From Streptomyces sp. Ru73 (GTDB lineage: Bacteria; Actinomycetota; Actinomycetes; Streptomycetales; Streptomycetaceae), in NCBI RefSeq assembly GCF_002920575.1, contig NZ_PQSQ01000036.1:1-64000 (forward strand): a stretch of 64,000 nucleotides of DNA. The letters run 5' to 3'. Shown one piece after another: positions 1 to 7,642 of the stretch. How positions within the stretch are numbered: the first letter of the stretch is position 1; every line of letters begins with the position of its first letter. Below the pieces are notes generated by a model. It ran no database searches, was not told the DNA's origin, and saw nothing but the letters and a program-made list of their open reading frames with translations. Both the position numbers and the translations under genes were made by a program.

Positions 1-48
1 TCGACAGCGACGGCCCGTCGCAGTCGAGGCCGGCCTGCCCGCTTGTCC

Positions 49-1050
49 TCAGGCGAGTTCGGAAGCGTACGGAGGTTCCGCGCCGGGGCGGGAGCAGGTG
101 AGGGCCGCGGCGCGGGCCGCGTAGGCGAGGATGTCGCGCCAGGCGTCCGCGTCCAGGGCCGCCAGCGCTGCGGGGGAGAGCGCGTGATGCGCGTCCAGGC
201 GGTGCAGCAGGGCGGCGTTGACCGTGTCGCCGGCGCCGATCGTGTCCACGACGTCGACGCGTTCGCCGGGTACGGACACCTCGTCGGTGGCGGTCGTGAC
301 GGTCAGCCCGTCGCCGCCCCGGGTCAGGACGACGGCCGCGGGACCGGCGGCCAGCCACTCCTTCACGGCGCCCGCGACCGCGTCGGCGGCCGCGCCCTCC
401 GGCAGCCCGTCGGCGCCGGCCAGCCAGCGGGCGTCCTCCTCGGAGAGCTTGAGCAGCGCGACGTGCGGCAGCCAGGACCGGAATCGGGCCCGGTAGGCGT
501 CCGGGTCGGCGATCAGTCCGGCGCGGATGTTCGGGTCCAGCGCGGTGAACACGCCGCGGGCTGCCTCGCGCCGCATCAGCGCTTCGTACGCGCTCGCGCC
601 CGGTTCCAGGACGAGCGAGCAGGTGCCGAGGGAGAGGGCGCGTACGCCGTCGGGGAGCGCGGGCGGCAGGGTGAAGAGCCGGTCGGCGGTGCCCTCGACG
701 TAGAAGCCGTAGCCGGCCGAGCCGTCCGGGCTGATGTCGGCGAGGGCGAGCGTGGTGGGCTCGGGGCCCCGCTGGACCAGCGAGGTGTCGACGCCCGCGG
801 CGCCCAGGCCGTCCAGCAGGGAAGCGCCGAACGCGTCGGTCGAGACCCGCGAGCAGAAGGCGGCCGGCGAGCCGAGTCGGCCCAGCGCGACCGCGGTGTT
901 GTACGGGCCGCCGCCCCGCCGCGGGGACAGCGACGGCAGCGCGGCCGCCGCGGTGCCCGCGGGCGACGCGGGGGACGCGGGGGCATGCTCGTCGTCCGCG
1001 GCGCTCGCGGGGACGAGGTCGATGAGGGCTTCGCCGGCGACGACGATCAC
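49..1050 (-). CDS. PfkB-family carbohydrate kinase (fructokinase-like)
   Basis: ATP-dependent cytosolic sugar kinase of the ribokinase/PfkB family, 333 aa. The GTG start at 1050 is chosen because GGAAAGGA lies 6 nt upstream and the next residues (IVVAGEALIDLVP) are the usual family N-terminus. The sugar-binding GGGPYNTA motif is near residues 46-53. The PfkB signature DTIGAGDT is at 269-276, with D275 as the expected catalytic base. An Ala/Pro-rich insert fills residues 15-40. The neighbouring LacI repressor, polyol-type dehydrogenase and sugar porter suggest it phosphorylates the ketose formed from an imported polyol. The exact substrate is not readable from sequence. The gene lies downstream of lacI on the same strand but 430 bp away, so it may have its own promoter. 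Confidence 0.88.
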   Translation of the reverse strand: MIVVAGEALIDLVPASAADDEHAPASPASPAGTAAAALPSLSPRRGGGPYNTAVALGRLGSPAAFCSRVSTDAFGASLLDGLGAAGVDTSLVQRGPEPTTLALADISPDGSAGYGFYVEGTADRLFTLPPALPDGVRALSLGTCSLVLEPGASAYEALMRREAARGVFTALDPNIRAGLIADPDAYRARFRSWLPHVALLKLSEEDARWLAGADGLPEGAAADAVAGAVKEWLAAGPAAVVLTRGGDGLTVTTATDEVSVPGERVDVVDTIGAGDTVNAALLHRLDAHHALSPAALAALDADAWRDILAYAARAAALTCSRPGAEPPYASELA

Positions 1051-1480
1051 GAGAGGTCCTTTCCGGGGCCGGTCCGCTCGCACCGGTCGTACCGGTCGTA
1101 CCAGCTGCACTGGTTGTACCGGCTGCACCGGGCGTACCAGCGATGGTGGCCGTACCAGTGGTGCCGGACGTACCGGCGGTGCCGGTCGTACCGGCCGGGC
1201 CGAGCAGAGGCTGTACGGGGGTGTACGGGCGTACGTGGGGGCGTCGTGCGGTACTGCCGCACGTCGTCAGGTGGGTGCCGCACATCGGCGGGTGAGCGCC
1301 GCACATCGGTGGGTGGGTGCCGCACATCAGCAGGTGGGCGGCGCACGTCGGCGGGTGGGCGGCGCGGGGTGGCCGCCGGAGGGCGGTTCGGACCTGCCGT
1401 CGCCCCGCGGGCGTCGGCACCCGGCGGCGCCACCGCGGGCCGGGTGCCGTAAGAGGCAGCCCCGGCGCCCCGCACCCCCC
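1051..1480. repeat. Intergenic region with two tandem-repeat arrays
   Basis: This 430-bp gap between the LacI gene and the kinase is not convincingly coding. It holds 13 consecutive 9-bp units (consensus TACCGGTCG) at 1081-1197. About six 21-bp units (core GCCGCACATCGG) follow at 1250-1375. Both periods are multiples of three, so all frames stay open and give low-complexity peptides, but no frame has a convincing start or domain. Confidence 0.8.
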
Positions 1481-2479
1481 TCACGCCCCGCACCCGCACG
1501 ACGAGCGGTGGATGAAGGTGCAGGGGAGGCGGATCGTGCGGGGCGCGCGGCCGGGGGACTCCAGGCGGTCGAGGAGGAGCCGGACGGCGGCGGCGCCGAT
1601 CTCGCGGCTGGGCTGGGAGATCGCGGTGAGGCGCGGGGAGAAGAGGTCCGCCCAGGAGAAGTCGTCGAAGCAGGCGAGGGCGATGTCGTGCGGTACCTGG
1701 AGGCCCAGTTCGCCGAGGGCCTTCAGAGCGCCGATGGTCATGGCGTTGTTGGCGGTGATCACGGCGGTGGGCGGTTCGGGCGCGGCGAGGAGGTGCCGGG
1801 TGGCGTCCTCGGCGCCCTCGGCCTCGGAGTTGCCGCCCGCGAGCAGCTCGGGTGCGAACGGCAGCCCGCGGGAGCGCAGGCCCTCCCGGTAGCCGGCGAC
1901 GCGCTCGGTGGTCGTGCTCAGGCCCGGGAGGCCCGCGATCAGGCCGATCCGGGTGTGGCCCAGATCGGCCAGGTGCTCGACCAGCTGCCGTACGGGAGCG
2001 GTGCTCTCGGCGCACACCTGGTCGTAACCGTCACCGACCAGGCGGTCCAGGAAGACGGTGGGGACCTCGCGCTTGGTGACGTAGTCGACGAGCGCGGCCG
2101 GTTCGGCGGAGGGCGCGACGATCATGCCGTCCACGCGTCGTTCGTGCAGCAGCTGCACGACTTTGCGCTCGTGCGCCGGGTCGTCGTGCGGATCGGCGAT
2201 CAGCAGGCTGTACCCGGCCTCCAGCGCGCCCGCCTCGACGCCCTGGAGGATCTCGGTGAAGTACGGATTGCTGATCGCGGAGACCGCGAGGCCGATGGAG
2301 TGGGTGCGCGAGGTCACCAGGGACCGGGCGAGCGTGTTGTGGGTGTATCCCAGCTCGTCGATCGCATCCAGGACGGACTTGCGGGTGTCGGGCCGTACGG
2401 GGCGGGTCTCGTTCAGGACGTGCGAGACCGTCGCCACGGAAACACCCGCGCGACGTGCGACATCCACCATCGTCGCCAT
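1481..2479 (-). CDS. LacI-family transcriptional repressor
   Basis: DNA-binding sugar-responsive regulator, 332 aa. The N-terminal LacI helix-turn-helix is at residues 4-23 (MVDVARRAGVSVATVSHVLN). A hinge and periplasmic-binding-protein-like effector domain follow, with the core motif ISNPYFTEILQGVE near residue 70. The ATG at 2479 is preceded by GGGAGGGA about 9 nt upstream. The C-terminus ends in an unusual Cys-rich SSCGCGA. The gene is divergent from the zinc dehydrogenase, and a perfect palindrome lies between them. It probably represses the dehydrogenase-transporter operon and itself until its sugar ligand appears. The ligand is unknown. Confidence 0.93.
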   Translation of the reverse strand: MATMVDVARRAGVSVATVSHVLNETRPVRPDTRKSVLDAIDELGYTHNTLARSLVTSRTHSIGLAVSAISNPYFTEILQGVEAGALEAGYSLLIADPHDDPAHERKVVQLLHERRVDGMIVAPSAEPAALVDYVTKREVPTVFLDRLVGDGYDQVCAESTAPVRQLVEHLADLGHTRIGLIAGLPGLSTTTERVAGYREGLRSRGLPFAPELLAGGNSEAEGAEDATRHLLAAPEPPTAVITANNAMTIGALKALGELGLQVPHDIALACFDDFSWADLFSPRLTAISQPSREIGAAAVRLLLDRLESPGRAPRTIRLPCTFIHRSSCGCGA

Positions 2480-2562
2480 ACGGTGCCGTCCCTCCCTGAC
2501 GTGGCCGACGTGTCCGACGGCGTGCGTGATTTTGGAGAAACCGTAACGCATGAGAAGCGTGC

Positions 2563-2588
2563 CGTAAACGCTTGCGTAAGCGTTTACG
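2563..2588. promoter_or_regulatory. LacI-type operator palindrome overlapping a promoter -35
   Basis: Perfect inverted repeat CGTAAACGCTT-GCGT-AAGCGTTTACG in the divergent region between lacI and the dehydrogenase. A candidate plus-strand promoter, TTGCGT (2572-2577) N18 TAGCCT (2596-2601), overlaps it, so bound repressor would block RNA polymerase. Arms of the AAACGnTT type are typical of LacI-family sites. Confidence 0.75.
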
Positions 2589-2821
2589 TGCGAGCTAGCC
2601 TCCCGGCAACCGAAATACGGACGCAACAGGGTTACGGACGCGGACGGAACACGGACGCGGACGGGACACGGGCCGGGAACGGTGTGTCCCGGACCCGGAG
2701 CGGGACGCGACGGAGTGGGCGTCCGGCCGGCCGGGTACCGGCGTGCAAGCCCCGCACCCAGCAGCACCAGTACAACCAAGCAGCACCCAGAAGCCGCAGC
2801 ACAACGAAGTGGAGGCGCGAT
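2589..2821. other. Rest of the divergent lacI/dehydrogenase intergenic region
   Basis: The stretch from 2480 to 2821 has no gene. Besides the operator, a 17-bp direct repeat (core ACGGACGCGGACGG) occurs at 2634-2650 and 2651-2667, with a further ACGGG start at 2668. The dehydrogenase ribosome-binding site GGAGG is at 2812-2816. Confidence 0.6.
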
Positions 2822-3847
2822 ATGCGCGCTGTCGTGGTCACCGAGCCGGGCCGAGCCGCCCCGGCCGACGTGCCGGACCCCCGGCCCGAACCCGGCGAGG
2901 TCGTCGTCCGCGTCTCCTCGTGCGGCCTGTGCGGGACGGACATGCACATCCTCGGCGGCGAGCTGCCGCCGGTGACGTACCCCGTGATCCCCGGCCACGA
3001 GCTGACCGGTGAGGTCGTGGCGGTCGGCGAGGGCGTCACCGTGCCGGCCGTCGGCGACCGGGTCGCCGTGGACCCCAACATGCCGTGCGGTGCCTGTCAC
3101 TACTGCCGGATCGGCCGCGGGAACCTCTGCGAGGACTACCGGGCGGTCGGCGTCACGCAGGCGGGCGGCTTCGCCGAGCAGGTGGCCGTCCCGGCACGCT
3201 GCTGCTACGTCATCCCGGCGTCCTTCTCCGAGGCGTCGGCCGGCCTGATCGAGCCGCTCTCCTGCGCCGTGCACGGCCTGAACCGGCTGCCGCGCCGCCC
3301 CGGTGAGCACTACCTGATCTACGGCGCGGGCACGATGGGCCTGATGATGGCGGCTCTCGTACGGACCGCGGGCGCCGCCTCCGTCTCGGTGGTGGACCTG
3401 AACGAGGAGCGGCTGGAGTTCGCCGAGTCGTTCGGCCTGGACGCGGCCGTGACCAGCGCGGACAAGCTGGCGCTGGGCAAGGGGCCGGGTTTCGAGGTGG
3501 TCATCGACGCCACCGGCGCCGTGCCCGCCATCGAGGACGGGCTGGGGCGCGTCCGCAAGGGCGGCACGTTCCTGCAGTTCGGTGTGACGGACCCGTCCCG
3601 CAAGGCGTCGTTCTCGCCGTACCTCGTCTACAACAGCGAGATCGACATCATCGGCTCGATGGCCGTGCACAACAGCTTCCAGCCCGCCATCGACGTGCTC
3701 GCCTCCGGGCTCGACCTGGACCCGCTGGTCAGCGACGTGATCGAGCTGGAGGACTTCGACACCGCGGTGGCCCGCTTCAGGTCCGGGGCCGGCCGCAAGA
3801 TCCACATCGCGCCGAACGGGCCGGTGGGCCGGCCGGAGAAGGGGTGA
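2822..3847 (+). CDS. Zinc-dependent medium-chain dehydrogenase (polyol/alcohol type)
   Basis: NAD(P)-dependent MDR-superfamily dehydrogenase, 341 aa, with a GGAGG ribosome-binding site 6 nt before the ATG. Catalytic-zinc residues are C37 (CGLCGTD) and the GHE motif at H59/E60. Four structural-zinc cysteines are C89, C92, C95 and C103. The Rossmann motif YGAGTMG follows mid-protein. The architecture fits sorbitol/xylitol/threonine dehydrogenases. The adjoining sugar porter, the PfkB kinase and the LacI regulator favour oxidation of a sugar alcohol to a ketose. It is the first gene of the plus-strand operon, and its stop lies 5 nt before the transporter start. Confidence 0.88.
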   Translation: MRAVVVTEPGRAAPADVPDPRPEPGEVVVRVSSCGLCGTDMHILGGELPPVTYPVIPGHELTGEVVAVGEGVTVPAVGDRVAVDPNMPCGACHYCRIGRGNLCEDYRAVGVTQAGGFAEQVAVPARCCYVIPASFSEASAGLIEPLSCAVHGLNRLPRRPGEHYLIYGAGTMGLMMAALVRTAGAASVSVVDLNEERLEFAESFGLDAAVTSADKLALGKGPGFEVVIDATGAVPAIEDGLGRVRKGGTFLQFGVTDPSRKASFSPYLVYNSEIDIIGSMAVHNSFQPAIDVLASGLDLDPLVSDVIELEDFDTAVARFRSGAGRKIHIAPNGPVGRPEKG

Positions 3848-3852
3848 CCGCC

Positions 3853-5325
3853 ATGTCCTCGTCCACCGCGACCGCGACGCCGGGCACGCCCGGCGCCTCG
3901 CGCCTCAGGAACGCGCTGATCTGGGTCTTCGGAGCCCTCGGCGGCATCCTGTGGGGCTACGACACCGGCGTGATCTCCGGAGCGCTGCTCTACATCAAGC
4001 GGGACCTCCCCATGAGCCCGCTGCTGGAGGGCATGGTCGTCTCCGGGCTGCTGGTCGGCGCGATGCTGGGCGCCGGCCTGTCCGGGCGGCTGTCGGACTC
4101 CTGGGGCCGGAGGCGGCTGATCCTCGCCGCCTCCGGGGTCTTCATCCTCGGCACGCTCGGCGCCGCGCTCGCCACGCACGTCTGGGCGCTGATCGTCTTC
4201 CGGTTCGTGCTGGGCATCGGCGTCGGCATCGCGTCCGTCGTCGTCCCGCTGTACCTGACCGAGCTGGCGCCCAAGCACGTGCGCGGCGGGCTGGCCTCGC
4301 TGATGCAGCTGCTGGTCACGGTCGGCATCTTCCTCGCGTACCTGACCGACTACGCCTTCCACGGCTCCGGCGCCTGGCGCTGGATGATCGGACTCGGCGT
4401 GGTGCCGGCCGCGGTGCTCGCGATCGGCATCATCACGCAGCCGGAGAGCCCGCGCTGGCTGGTCGGCAGGGGACGCGGCGACGAGGCCCGGCGGGTGCTG
4501 TTCCAGCTCCGCGGGGAGGGCGAGGCGGCCAGGGCCGAGCTGGCCGAGATCGAGGAGACCGTACGGACCGAGCGCGAGCAGACCGAGAGCCTGACGTTCC
4601 GGCACCTGCTGTCGCCGAAGCTGCGGCCGGTCTTCGTGGTCGGGATGCTGCTGGTGTTCTTCCAGAACTTCGTCGGCATCAACACGATCATCTACTACGC
4701 GCCCCGGCTGCTGACCAACGTCGGCTTCGGGGACAGCGGCGCGATCATCGCCACCATGGGCGTCGGCGCGCTGAACATGCTGATGACGCTGCCCGCGATG
4801 CGGCTGATCGACCGCAAGGGACGCAAGCCGCTGCTCCTGTGGGGCGCGCTGGGCATGTGCGTGGCGATGGTGGTGCTGGCCGTCACCAACCTCTCGGGGC
4901 TGGGTTATGGCGCGCTGCTCTCCACGCTGACGCTGCTCGGGATCGGGCTGTACATCGCGTCGTTCGCCGTCTCCTGGGGGCCGGTGCAGTGGGTGATGCT
5001 GCCGGAGCTGTTCCCGATGCGGCTGCGCGCCGCGGCGGTCAGCCTGTGCGTGATCTTCAACTGGCTGTTCAACATGGTGGTCGCGCTGGTCTTCCCCTCG
5101 CTCCTGGACGCCTTCGGGGCCGGCGTCAACTTCCTCTTCTTCGCGGTGACGACCTTCCTCGCCTTCGTGTTCGTGCGGAAGCTGCTCCCGGAGACGAAGG
5201 GGCGCAGCCTGGAGGCGATCGAGCAGGACCTGCTGCGGGGTACGGCGGACCCGGCCGGGGGCGCGGATTCCGTCCCGGTATCGTCGGGCAGCAGCGCCAC
5301 CCCTGAGAGCGCGCGCGTCCCCTGA
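3853..5325 (+). CDS. MFS sugar porter (proton-linked sugar/polyol importer)
   Basis: Twelve-helix major-facilitator importer of the sugar-porter family, 490 aa. Family signatures are seen: GYDTGVISGALL in helix 1, a DSWGRRRL loop after helix 2, PESPRWLV before the central loop, a DRKGRKPLL loop, and PETKGRSLE after helix 12. ATG at 3853 is preferred over the overlapping GTG at 3844 because GGAGAAGGGG ends 8 nt before it. It is co-transcribed with the dehydrogenase and probably brings in the same substrate. A short Ser/Pro/Ala-rich cytoplasmic tail ends the protein. Confidence 0.93.
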   Translation: MSSSTATATPGTPGASRLRNALIWVFGALGGILWGYDTGVISGALLYIKRDLPMSPLLEGMVVSGLLVGAMLGAGLSGRLSDSWGRRRLILAASGVFILGTLGAALATHVWALIVFRFVLGIGVGIASVVVPLYLTELAPKHVRGGLASLMQLLVTVGIFLAYLTDYAFHGSGAWRWMIGLGVVPAAVLAIGIITQPESPRWLVGRGRGDEARRVLFQLRGEGEAARAELAEIEETVRTEREQTESLTFRHLLSPKLRPVFVVGMLLVFFQNFVGINTIIYYAPRLLTNVGFGDSGAIIATMGVGALNMLMTLPAMRLIDRKGRKPLLLWGALGMCVAMVVLAVTNLSGLGYGALLSTLTLLGIGLYIASFAVSWGPVQWVMLPELFPMRLRAAAVSLCVIFNWLFNMVVALVFPSLLDAFGAGVNFLFFAVTTFLAFVFVRKLLPETKGRSLEAIEQDLLRGTADPAGGADSVPVSSGSSATPESARVP

Positions 5326-5337
5326 GGGACACGCGCC

Positions 5338-5362
5338 CCGGGGGCAGGCATCCCGCCCCCGG
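5338..5362 (+). terminator. Hairpin after the sugar porter
   Basis: An 8-bp GC stem CCGGGGGC / GCCCCCGG with a 9-nt loop lies between the transporter and the Rieske gene. There is no U tract, as is common for Streptomyces terminators. It probably separates the two transcription units at least in part. Confidence 0.5.
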
Positions 5363-5380
5363 AACGCAGGAGTCATGACC

Positions 5381-5797
5381 ATGAGCGAGCCCCTCCACCG
5401 CCGTACCGTGCTGCGAGGGGCCGCGCTCGCGGGCATCGCGTGCGTCGGCGCCGCCGCGTGCTCGGCGGGCGGTTCGGGGTCGGGTTCGGCCCCGAAGGCG
5501 CCCACCCAGGAGAGGGAGCTGGGCGCGGCCTCGGAGGTGCCGGTGGGCGGCGCCAAGCTGTATCCGGACGAGAAGCTGGTCGTCGCGCAGCCGGCCAAGG
5601 GGAAGTTCACGTGCTTCAGCTCGGTGTGCACGCACCAGGGCGCGGTGCTGAACAAGCTGGACAAGGAAGTGGCGACCTGCCCGCTGCACGGGAGCCGGTT
5701 CGACGTGGCCACCGGAAAGCCGGTGCACGGTCCGGCGACCACGCCGCTGGAAGAGGTCCCGGTCAAGGTCAAGGACGGCAAGCTGATCGCGGGCTGA
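5381..5797 (+). CDS. Rieske [2Fe-2S] protein, Tat-exported lipoprotein
   Basis: Small extracytoplasmic Rieske iron-sulfur protein, 138 aa. The N-terminus carries a twin arginine (RRTVLRG, residues 7-13) and a lipobox-like GAAAC ending at C27, so export by Tat and lipid anchoring are likely. The cluster ligands are C83/H85 in CTHQG and C100/H103 in CPLHGSRFD. The sequence between the anchor and the cluster domain is Gly/Ser-rich. AGGAG lies 8 nt before ATG 5381; the in-frame ATG at 5375 is only 2 nt from it and less likely. Many Streptomyces have such orphan Rieske lipoproteins, whose electron partner is unknown. Confidence 0.88.
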   Translation: MSEPLHRRTVLRGAALAGIACVGAAACSAGGSGSGSAPKAPTQERELGAASEVPVGGAKLYPDEKLVVAQPAKGKFTCFSSVCTHQGAVLNKLDKEVATCPLHGSRFDVATGKPVHGPATTPLEEVPVKVKDGKLIAG

Positions 5798-5843
5798 GCC
5801 CGCACCCGCCCCGAAGGACCGCTTCCCGCGGGCCCCGAAGGGC

Positions 5844-6782
5844 TCAGCCCCAGTCCCATTCGATGCCGAGCAGGCCGGGGCGTACGGACTGGTCGACCAG
5901 GTGGACGGCGCGGTGCCGGCCCGTGAGGGTCAGGTCCTGCCGGGCGGTGCGCGGCGCGGTCGTCGACGCCTGGGCGAAGCGGCCGCAGCGCACCGGGAGC
6001 GCCGCCTCGTCGAAACGCACCTGAAGCACGTACTGCCCGCCGGGGAACGGGAAGCCGCGCAGGTACTCGGTGCTCTCGCCCGCCGTGCCGTCGCGGAACC
6101 CGTAGGAGAAGACGTACGTGTCGCCGGTCCGCAGCCGGGTGTCGAAGAGCAGCTCGGCGACCACGAGCGGCGCCTCGGAGACGTACCGCACCCGGCCCAC
6201 CCGGCAGTTCTCCGTGGCCCGCACGGTCACCCGGGCCGGGTCGGCGCCCTCGTCGCCGCAGTGGATGGCGACGTACCGGTCGATGCCGTCCCGGTGGGCG
6301 CGCACCACGTGCTGCGACTCGCGGTCCAGCAGCTCGCGCCGCGCCCCTATGAGCACCCGCTCCGACTGCCCCACGGTGTGCAGCCCGCCGTCCGTGGGCG
6401 CTCCCAGGTCGGCGAGGAGCTTGCGCACCACGTCGGAGTCCTCGGTGAGCGTGCGGTACGAACGGCCCGTGGGGCGCTCCACGTCCGGGTACACCGGGGT
6501 CTGCGACTCCAGCAGCCGGGTCAGCGCGCCGGCCGGCAGCTCCAGCACCTCCTCCAGGGCGGTCACCGCGCGCAGCGACTCCGGGCGCTGCGGGCGACGG
6601 GCGCCCTGCTGCCAGTAACTGAGGCTGGTGACGCCGACCTTGATGCCGCGCTGCGCGAGCTTGTACTGGACGCGGTGCAGGGCGAGGCCCCGTTCGGCCA
6701 GCGCGGCGCGCAGGGCGAGGTGGAACGGGCCGGTGCGCAGCAGCTGTGCCAGCTCTGCCGATGCGGCGGTGTCCTGTGCCAT
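5844..6782 (-). CDS. Helix-turn-helix regulator with a C-terminal domain of unknown function
   Basis: Predicted cytosolic DNA-binding regulator, 312 aa. Residues 20-70 look like an XRE-type helix-turn-helix: a RVQYKLAQRGIKV helix, then SYWQQGARRP, then an acidic LEEVLELP helix. The C-terminal 200 residues form a beta-rich domain containing TENCRVGRVRYVSE and GDTYVFSYGFRDG, which I do not recognise as a known ligand-binding fold. GGAGGG lies 6 nt before ATG 6782; a TTG at 6788 is the weaker alternative. It is divergent from the secreted cysteine protease and may control it. A perfect GTGAACGTTCAC palindrome lies 23 nt upstream of its start. Confidence 0.75.
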   Translation of the reverse strand: MAQDTAASAELAQLLRTGPFHLALRAALAERGLALHRVQYKLAQRGIKVGVTSLSYWQQGARRPQRPESLRAVTALEEVLELPAGALTRLLESQTPVYPDVERPTGRSYRTLTEDSDVVRKLLADLGAPTDGGLHTVGQSERVLIGARRELLDRESQHVVRAHRDGIDRYVAIHCGDEGADPARVTVRATENCRVGRVRYVSEAPLVVAELLFDTRLRTGDTYVFSYGFRDGTAGESTEYLRGFPFPGGQYVLQVRFDEAALPVRCGRFAQASTTAPRTARQDLTLTGRHRAVHLVDQSVRPGLLGIEWDWG

Positions 6783-6804
6783 GGCCAACCCTCCGGTGCG
6801 CGGG

Positions 6805-6816
6805 GTGAACGTTCAC
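6805..6816. promoter_or_regulatory. Palindrome in the regulator/protease divergent region
   Basis: Perfect 12-bp palindrome GTGAACGTTCAC, with further GTTCAC-type half sites near 6823-6829 and 6878-6884, lies between the HTH regulator and the protease gene. It is a candidate autoregulatory operator. No function is proven. Confidence 0.45.
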
Positions 6817-7020
6817 AACCGGAGTTCACACGTCCCGCTGGCGCTGTCCGTTCCTCGCAGATCGCCGGGCAGGGGACGTTCACTTCCGGGCCCGTCCGTC
6901 CACACCCCCGCGTCACCCCGCATTGAAGCGTGTTGACCTGCCCCGGACAACACCCGATGCTCCTCAGCATCATCCGGATGCGTTCCTCTCCCTCTTCCCA
7001 CCCCCCTCGGGAGGACCGCC

Positions 7021-7638
7021 ATGCACCGCCCGTCCCGCCGCACACGTCCGTCCCGGCCCCGCGCCGGGCGCCGCAGATGGCCCCTGATCGCGGCCGTCGC
7101 CGCCGTCCTCACCGGCTTCCCCGCCGCGACGGCGACGGCCGCCCCCGACACCGCGCTCGGCAGCAGGCAGCTGAACATCACGATGCAGGCCCAGCAGAAC
7201 AGCAACTGGTGCTGGGCCGCCTCCGGCAACACCATCGCCACCTGGTTCGGCCGCAACTACAGCCAGAACCAGTTCTGCAACGCCGCCTTCGGCCGGCAGC
7301 AGGGCACCTCCTGCCCCAACAGCCAGGCCACGCTCGGCGATGTGCAGAACGGCCTGGACTGGGCCGGCATCAACCCCGGCAGCTACGTCGGCGGCTATCT
7401 GAACTACAGCACCGTCCAGAACGAGATCAACGCCAACCGGCCCGTGGAGACCCGCATCCAGTGGTCCTCCGGAGGCGGCCACATGCACGTCCTCTACGGC
7501 TTCGACACCGCGAACAACTGGGTGTACTGGGGCGACCCCTGGCCGAGCAACAACCGCTACAACTGGGGGGATTACCGCTACTACGTCAATGGCAGCGAGT
7601 TCTCCTGGACGCACTCCCTCTACCGGATCGGAGCCTGA
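7021..7638 (+). CDS. Secreted papain-like cysteine protease (AvrRpt2/C39-like)
   Basis: Predicted extracellular cysteine peptidase of papain-like fold, 205 aa. An Arg-rich n-region, a hydrophobic core at 21-35 and an Ala-rich cleavage region near residue 41 form a clear signal peptide. The catalytic Cys64 lies in QNSNWCWAASG, with Q58/Q59 as oxyanion-hole candidates. The catalytic His is H154 (GGGHMHVLYGF), and Asp172 in YWGDPW follows. C86 and C98 could form a disulfide. The GGAGGA ribosome-binding site is at about 7010-7015. The downstream gene begins 4 nt after the stop, so the two are co-translated. The substrate is unknown; the family includes plant-pathogen effectors and bacteriocin-processing relatives. 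Confidence 0.85.
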   Translation: MHRPSRRTRPSRPRAGRRRWPLIAAVAAVLTGFPAATATAAPDTALGSRQLNITMQAQQNSNWCWAASGNTIATWFGRNYSQNQFCNAAFGRQQGTSCPNSQATLGDVQNGLDWAGINPGSYVGGYLNYSTVQNEINANRPVETRIQWSSGGGHMHVLYGFDTANNWVYWGDPWPSNNRYNWGDYRYYVNGSEFSWTHSLYRIGA

Positions 7639-7642
7639 GCCG

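Noticed and set aside
1..48. Gene at the left edge
   Set aside because: Only the 3' flank of the kinase is present; nothing can be supported in 48 bp.
3628..6816. Long minus-strand frame across the sugar porter, Rieske and HTH genes
   Set aside because: Antisense or alternate-frame shadow; the plus-strand proteins are well conserved, and the real HTH gene uses another frame.
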